Shown here piece after piece: positions 60,123-64,000 of a DNA stretch of 64,000 nt. The stretch is taken from contig DUCO01000024.1 in the NCBI GenBank assembly GCA_012959765.1, positions 25,143-89,142 of the forward strand, read 5' to 3'. Source of the stretch: Dehalococcoidia bacterium (lineage in GTDB: Bacteria > Chloroflexota > Dehalococcoidia > Lucifugimonadales > Lucifugimonadaceae). Every line of letters starts with the position of its first letter. Within the stretch, counting starts at the first letter, position 1. The position numbers were made by a program, and so were the translations under genes. A model generated the notes under the pieces. That model had not been told where the DNA came from. It saw only the letters and a list, made by a program, of their open reading frames with translations, and did no database searches.

Positions 60123-62906
60123 CTAGTCTCCGGCAGCGAGTTCAGCAGTGGCGGAAGATTCTGCTGTGATCTTGTCGATCCGTACTGCGCATGCCTTGAA
60201 TTCCGGGGTTTCTGTGATGAAGTCGTAGGCGTCCGAAGTGAGTCGGTTCGTCTGCGTGAGTTCTGGGAACGCGAAGCTCATGAACACGGTGCCATGTGGC
60301 GATCTATCTGTGATCCTGACCGGAACTTCCACCGAACCTCGTCGTGAGCTGACGGTCACGACTTGGCCGTCGCTGAGTTCCATCTGATCCGCATCGTCGG
60401 GGTGAATTTCTGCCAGTTCCGATGGCACCAGTAGATCGAACCCGCTCGCACGGCCAGTTTGCGTGCCAGTGTGATAGGTCGAGCGACGGCGGCCGGTGGT
60501 GAGAATAAGTGGGTACTCAGAATCGGTTGGCTCGGCTGGCGGAATGTGATCAACCGGTGCGAAGTAGCCCGGCATGCCTGAATCCATCTCATCTTTGTGC
60601 AAATACGGCGTACCGGGATGGTCTTCAGTTGGGCACGGCCACTGGATTCCGCCTTCGGAATCGAGACGGTCGTAACTGATTCCACCGAACAGCGGAGAAA
60701 GCCCTCGCATTTCGTCCCAGACATCGCTTGGAGTCTCCAGATTTTGATCGATTCCGAACCGCTCCATTAGGTCCAGCAAAATATCGACGTCAGTTCGCGA
60801 TTCCCCAACCGGGTTTATGGCAGCTCGAACCCGCTGAACGCGGCGTTCGCTGTTGGCGAAAGTACCGTCAGATTCGGCGAAAGAACCGGCTGGCAAAACT
60901 ACGTCCGCAAGCTTCGCCGTATCGGTCATAAAGATGTCCTGAACCACGATGAAGTCGGTTGCTTCGAGCGCTTTCTGAGCATGATTCGTATTGGGGTCGG
61001 AAATGACGGTGTTTTCGCCCATAATATAGATGCCACGAACGCGTCCTCGGATCATCTGATCCATGGCCGTAATTTTGGTGATTCCACGGCGCTTTGGAAG
61101 CTCACTTCCCCATGCCTTTTCAAACTTTTCCCTGACCCCTGGGCGTTCCAATTTTTGATAGCCGGGTAGGTCGGTTGGAAGGGCTCCGGAATCCGACGCT
61201 CCCTGGACGTTGTTTTGGCCTCTGAGGGGGTTCACTCCAGCATTCGGTTTTCCGAAGTTTCCGCCCAGCATTCCAAGATTGGCAACCGACTGAACGTTGT
61301 GCGATCCGCAAGAGTGTTCGGTGATGCCAAGCGTGTAGCAAATGGCCGCTTTTCCAGAGGCAGCAGCGTATTCACGCGCCGCCGCAACGATCTCTTCGGC
61401 AGGTACACCGCAGACTTCGGCTGCGTACTCGGGGGTGTAGAGCTCGACGTGTTTGGCTAGCTCATCGAAGCCTTCGGTACGATTCTCAACGTAATCGTGA
61501 TCGTAAAGATCTTCCTTGATCATCACGTGTGCGAAGGCGTTGAACAGCGGAATGTCGGTTCCGATGTTGATCTGCAGATGGCGTGTTGCCCACTTTGTGA
61601 GTTCGATCTTGCGGGGGTCGATAACGATCAACTTCGCACCGTTTTTCACAGCGCGCTTCATGCGTAGTGAAATGACCGGGTGTGCCTCGGTAGTATTCGA
61701 ACCAACTACGAGTAGGAGATCGGTGTCTGCTAACTCCTCAATCGAGTTAGTCATGGCACCCTTGCCAACCATGACCGCCATACCGGCGACCGTTGGAGCG
61801 TGTCAGGTGCGGGAACAGTTATCGATATTGTTCGTCCCGATACCTATTCGAGCGAACTTTTGCATTAGATAGTTCGCTTCTGTAACGGTTCGGGCTGATG
61901 ACCAGCAAACTAACGAATCGGGCCCTGTTTCATCTCGAATTTCAGTGAACTTGCTTGTTACGAGATCGAGTGCTTCATCCCACGACGCTCGTCTGAACGA
62001 GCCGTTTTCCTTGATGAGTGGATACTTGAGGCGTTCTCCACTTTTTACGAACTCCCATGAGGCGAACTGGCCCTTTACGCAGAGTGATCCTCTACTTGGA
62101 GCATCGAAATCTGGCTCAGTGCCTTTGAGTTCGCCGTCTTCGCTGAGAAGGTGAATCCCGCAACCCACTCCGCAGTATGGACAGATCGTCTTGGTTCGTT
62201 CGAGATTCTCGGCCTTTACGGTGCCGACGATCTTCTTGTCGGTGAGTGCGCCGGTCGGGCAGGTGTTGATGCATTGACCGCAGAACGTACAGGGCGACTC
62301 GAGCAGATTGTTGTTGAAATAAGAAGCGATCGAGTTGTCTTGTCCTCGGCCTTTGACCGTGATCGCACCGGCCTGTTCCCAGTCGTTGCAGATGATCGTG
62401 CATCGGAAACACGAGATGCAGTAGTCGTAGTCACGCTGGATGAACGGGTTGTCGTCGACCGCCTTTTCACGAGGAACCAACGATGGAAATGCGTCCCACT
62501 TTGCATCGTACTCTTCGGCAGCTACGTGGAGTTCGCATTTCTTGAACGATTCGCACTTTGGACAGTTAACTGGCGAAGCAGTTTCCGAGAGCAGCATCTC
62601 GAGAATCGTTTTGCGGTACTCGGTGATGTTATCGGAGTGAGTCGTCACGCTCATACCGTCAGAAGTGAACGCTGTGCAGGCGGCTACCTGCTGCATCTGG
62701 CCATCGACTTCAACGTCGACCAGGCACATTCGACAGGTGCCTTGTGGTCCGTTTCGTTCGTCGTAGCAGAGCGTTGGCACGTCGAATCCGGCTTCTCGCA
62801 CGGCATCGAGTACCCGTGAATTCGTGCCGCAACCGATCACGATGCCGTTTACTTCGACATTGAGTTTTCGCGTGACCTTTGTTGTGGGTGACTGGGTTGC
62901 GACCAA
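60123..62906 (-). CDS. fdhA: Selenocysteine-containing formate dehydrogenase, alpha subunit
   Basis: A 927-residue molybdenum/tungsten enzyme when the TGA at 61803-61805 (residue 368) is read as selenocysteine. In order it has a 2Fe-2S ferredoxin domain (RNGPQGTCRMCLVDVEVDGQ), a Cys/His cluster (CPKCESFKKCELHV), two 4Fe-4S motifs (CISCFRCTIIC, CTFCGQCINTCPTGAL) and the molybdopterin-domain 4Fe-4S site (CPYCGVGCGIHLL). Then comes the active site NCSRT-U-HAPTVAGM, matching RV-U-HGPSVAG of E. coli FdhF, and the dinucleotide-binding end (TTGRRRSTYHTGTQTGR). It oxidises formate to CO2. No NAD-binding beta subunit, fdhD or sel gene is adjacent. Confidence 0.9.
61765..61802 (-). promoter_or_regulatory. 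SECIS-like selenocysteine insertion element
   Basis: Seven bases after the TGA, the minus strand forms CCAAC-GGTCGCC, loop GGTAT, GGCGGTC-ATG-GTTGG. This is a twelve-pair stem (with two G-U pairs and a three-base bulge) and a loop starting GGT, as in the E. coli fdhF element (GGUCU). Position immediately downstream of UGA and within the coding region is that of bacterial SECIS elements. Confidence 0.75.
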
Positions 62907-63001
62907 AGTGGTTCTCTGAATTCAACTGGCGTTAGTACCGTCTGGACCGTTCAAATATACCTCAGAGGGTCTGCGTGGATGAACTGGATTCGTTTCGGGA
63001 A

Positions 63002-63679
63002 TTAATCGACTGACGACTTTGAAGCGGCTGAGTCGGCTCGGACTTCTTTGATTCGGTGCCACACGATCCAGACGCCGATCACGAGAATGGTTCCGATGAT
63101 CGGGATATCGAACGGCTTTGACACATTTCGAATTGAATCGTAGTTTTCACCAAGCAGGTATCCGCCCCATGCCAGGCCGAGGGTCCACGGGAATGCCCCG
63201 ATAAACGTGAATATGGAGAATCGAACCACGTTCATACGGGCGATTCCGGCTGGAATGGATATGAAACCTCGAACACCAGGAATCATTCTGGCGATGAACA
63301 CGGTGAGTTCACCTCTCGTTTCGAACCATCTGTCGGCTCGTTCCAGATCTTTGTGAGTGATCAGTACATATTTACCGTACTTCTCGATGAAGGGACGCCC
63401 GCCCGCACGAGAGACGTAGTACTCGGCGAGCGATCCGATCAGGCTTCCCACTGCGCCCCAGAACCCGGCAAGCAATACGTGGGGCACACCACGGCCTTCA
63501 TCTGCGACTAATCGCCAACCAGCCAACGGCATGATTATCTCGCTGGGCAGGGGAATGGCTGTGCTCTCGATCGCCATCAGCACGATCACGCCAAACCAGC
63601 CCATGAAGTCATAGACGTCTCCAGAGAAAGTGAGCACGAAAGTTTCGAGGGCGTGTATGAGATCGGTTACGGGCTCGAT
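63002..63679 (-). CDS. DedA/SNARE-associated family membrane protein with non-canonical ATC start
   Basis: A 225-residue DedA-family protein. Core motifs: AIESTAIPLPSEIIMPLAGW, GFWGAVGSLIGSLAEYYVSR, ARMIPGVRGFISIPAGIARM and FTFIGAFPWTLGLAWGGY. The family is thought to move undecaprenyl phosphate or other lipids across the membrane. The first start-like codon in the track (GTG 63637) has no ribosome binding site and begins inside the first amphipathic segment. ATC 63679 lies 8 bases after GGAG (63688-63691) and gives IEPVTDLIHALETFVLTFSG, a usual kind of N-terminus. The C-terminus is charged after the last helix. Confidence 0.85.
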   Translation of the reverse strand: MEPVTDLIHALETFVLTFSGDVYDFMGWFGVIVLMAIESTAIPLPSEIIMPLAGWRLVADEGRGVPHVLLAGFWGAVGSLIGSLAEYYVSRAGGRPFIEKYGKYVLITHKDLERADRWFETRGELTVFIARMIPGVRGFISIPAGIARMNVVRFSIFTFIGAFPWTLGLAWGGYLLGENYDSIRNVSKPFDIPIIGTILVIGVWIVWHRIKEVRADSAASKSSVD

Positions 63680-63947
63680 CGACTTAACTCCGGTGGTTTA
63701 CATGTTCCTCAGGAATTAGTAGTGAGGAACTTCGTCAGGGCAGGGCGGGGCCAGCTGCGTTTGTTCATCTTGCAGCTGGCGACAGGCTTGATTATCGACG
63801 TGAATTCTAGCAGTGGGTCAGTTGAAAATAGCCTCAAAATCCATTGTTTTAGCTTCATGGTGGCCAACGCTGATTGAACTGCGCGGTCGACGGAGACGAT
63901 TTTGGAAATGAATATCAAGGAATTCCCCAGTATTCGAACTCGTCTAC
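63680..63947. other. Non-coding right-end region
   Basis: Upstream of the DedA gene to near the window edge. No frame here shows recognisable protein features; the frames present are short with atypical composition. It contains the DedA Shine-Dalgarno sequence at its left end. Whether a gene begins beyond the edge cannot be said. Confidence 0.5.
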
Positions 63948-63986
63948 CTGTTCTGTCGGCGGGGCAATGGCCTGCCGACAGAACAG
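63948..63986. repeat. Perfect 13-base inverted repeat
   Basis: CTGTTCTGTCGGC (63948-63960) and GCCGACAGAACAG (63974-63986) enclose a 13-base GC-rich loop. AAAA follows on the right, with no T tract on the plus strand. It could be a terminator for a minus-strand gene beyond the edge or a repeat element. Confidence 0.7.
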
Positions 63987-64000
63987 AAAACTGATGCCCG

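Noticed and set aside
60123..61781. Formate dehydrogenase as two separate genes or as a pseudogene
   Set aside because: The stop is TGA at the known selenocysteine site, flanking residues match selenoprotein relatives, a SECIS-like hairpin follows, and both halves are otherwise intact.
63709..63918. 69-residue open frame on the minus strand at the right end
   Set aside because: No ribosome binding site, no recognisable motif and composition unlike the neighbours.

Overview
The window reads like a free-living bacterial chromosome from the Chloroflexota, most likely Dehalococcoidia and plausibly a marine SAR202-type lineage. The reasons are the sigma-70 protein, and a gene mix rich in oxidative catabolism of refractory carbon: an enolase-superfamily acid-sugar dehydratase, glycolate-oxidase subunits, a class III CoA-transferase, a sulfatase, aldo/keto reductases, many short-chain and zinc dehydrogenases, NHL beta-propellers and several four-helix DinB-type proteins. 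This placement is inference from remembered family content, not from a search. No phage, insertion-sequence transposase or CRISPR array is visible.

Layout. 1-6.2 kb: partial MFS exporter, CoxG-like protein, VOC protein, RidA, fumarase, an MFS remnant and two DinB paralogs flanking a small palindromic repeat. 6.3-15.2 kb: a candidate acid-sugar module (enolase-superfamily dehydratase, TIM-barrel isomerase, MFS carrier, HpaI-type aldolase) followed by three NHL propellers, a PPOX-fold protein and a DfsB-like protein. 15.4-26.9 kb: Fur regulator, SRPBCC/PIG-L pair, the primary sigma factor, and central metabolism (alcohol dehydrogenase, aminotransferases, class I FBP aldolase, M20 amidohydrolase, SDR). 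27-37.5 kb: a long same-strand catabolic cluster with glcF, glcE, two aldo/keto reductases, a Gfo/Idh enzyme, glcD, a sulfatase and a zinc dehydrogenase. 37.7-46.6 kb: gamma-glutamyltransferase coupled to a threonine-synthase-like lyase, aminotransferase, RDD protein, SDR, hydroxyacid dehydrogenase, amidohydrolase and HAD phosphatase. 46.6-56.1 kb: a MacB/LolD/HlyD-type efflux operon, a two-component system, a repeat-containing secreted protein, then a decayed response regulator and coiled-coil gene. 56.2-64 kb: tRNA-Arg(UCU), a CoA-transferase/MaoC/CitE operon, a degenerate hydroxyacid dehydrogenase, a selenocysteine formate dehydrogenase and a DedA protein.

Two signals stand out. First, the formate dehydrogenase frame is interrupted by a TGA exactly at the catalytic selenocysteine position (Arg-Thr-U-His) and is followed by a SECIS-like stem-loop, so it should be read as one 927-residue selenoprotein. 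Second, four conserved genes (DfsB-like protein, aldo/keto reductase, sulfatase, DedA) have no ATG, GTG or TTG in a position that keeps their conserved N-terminus. Each instead has an ATC or ATT codon 7-9 bases after a purine-rich Shine-Dalgarno sequence, which suggests regular AUC/AUU initiation in this genome.

Dispersed palindromic repeats lie in intergenic gaps, three of them between convergent gene ends. The locus at 54.8-56.1 kb carries two frameshifts and an in-frame stop within about 1.3 kb, unlike the otherwise clean coding sequence.
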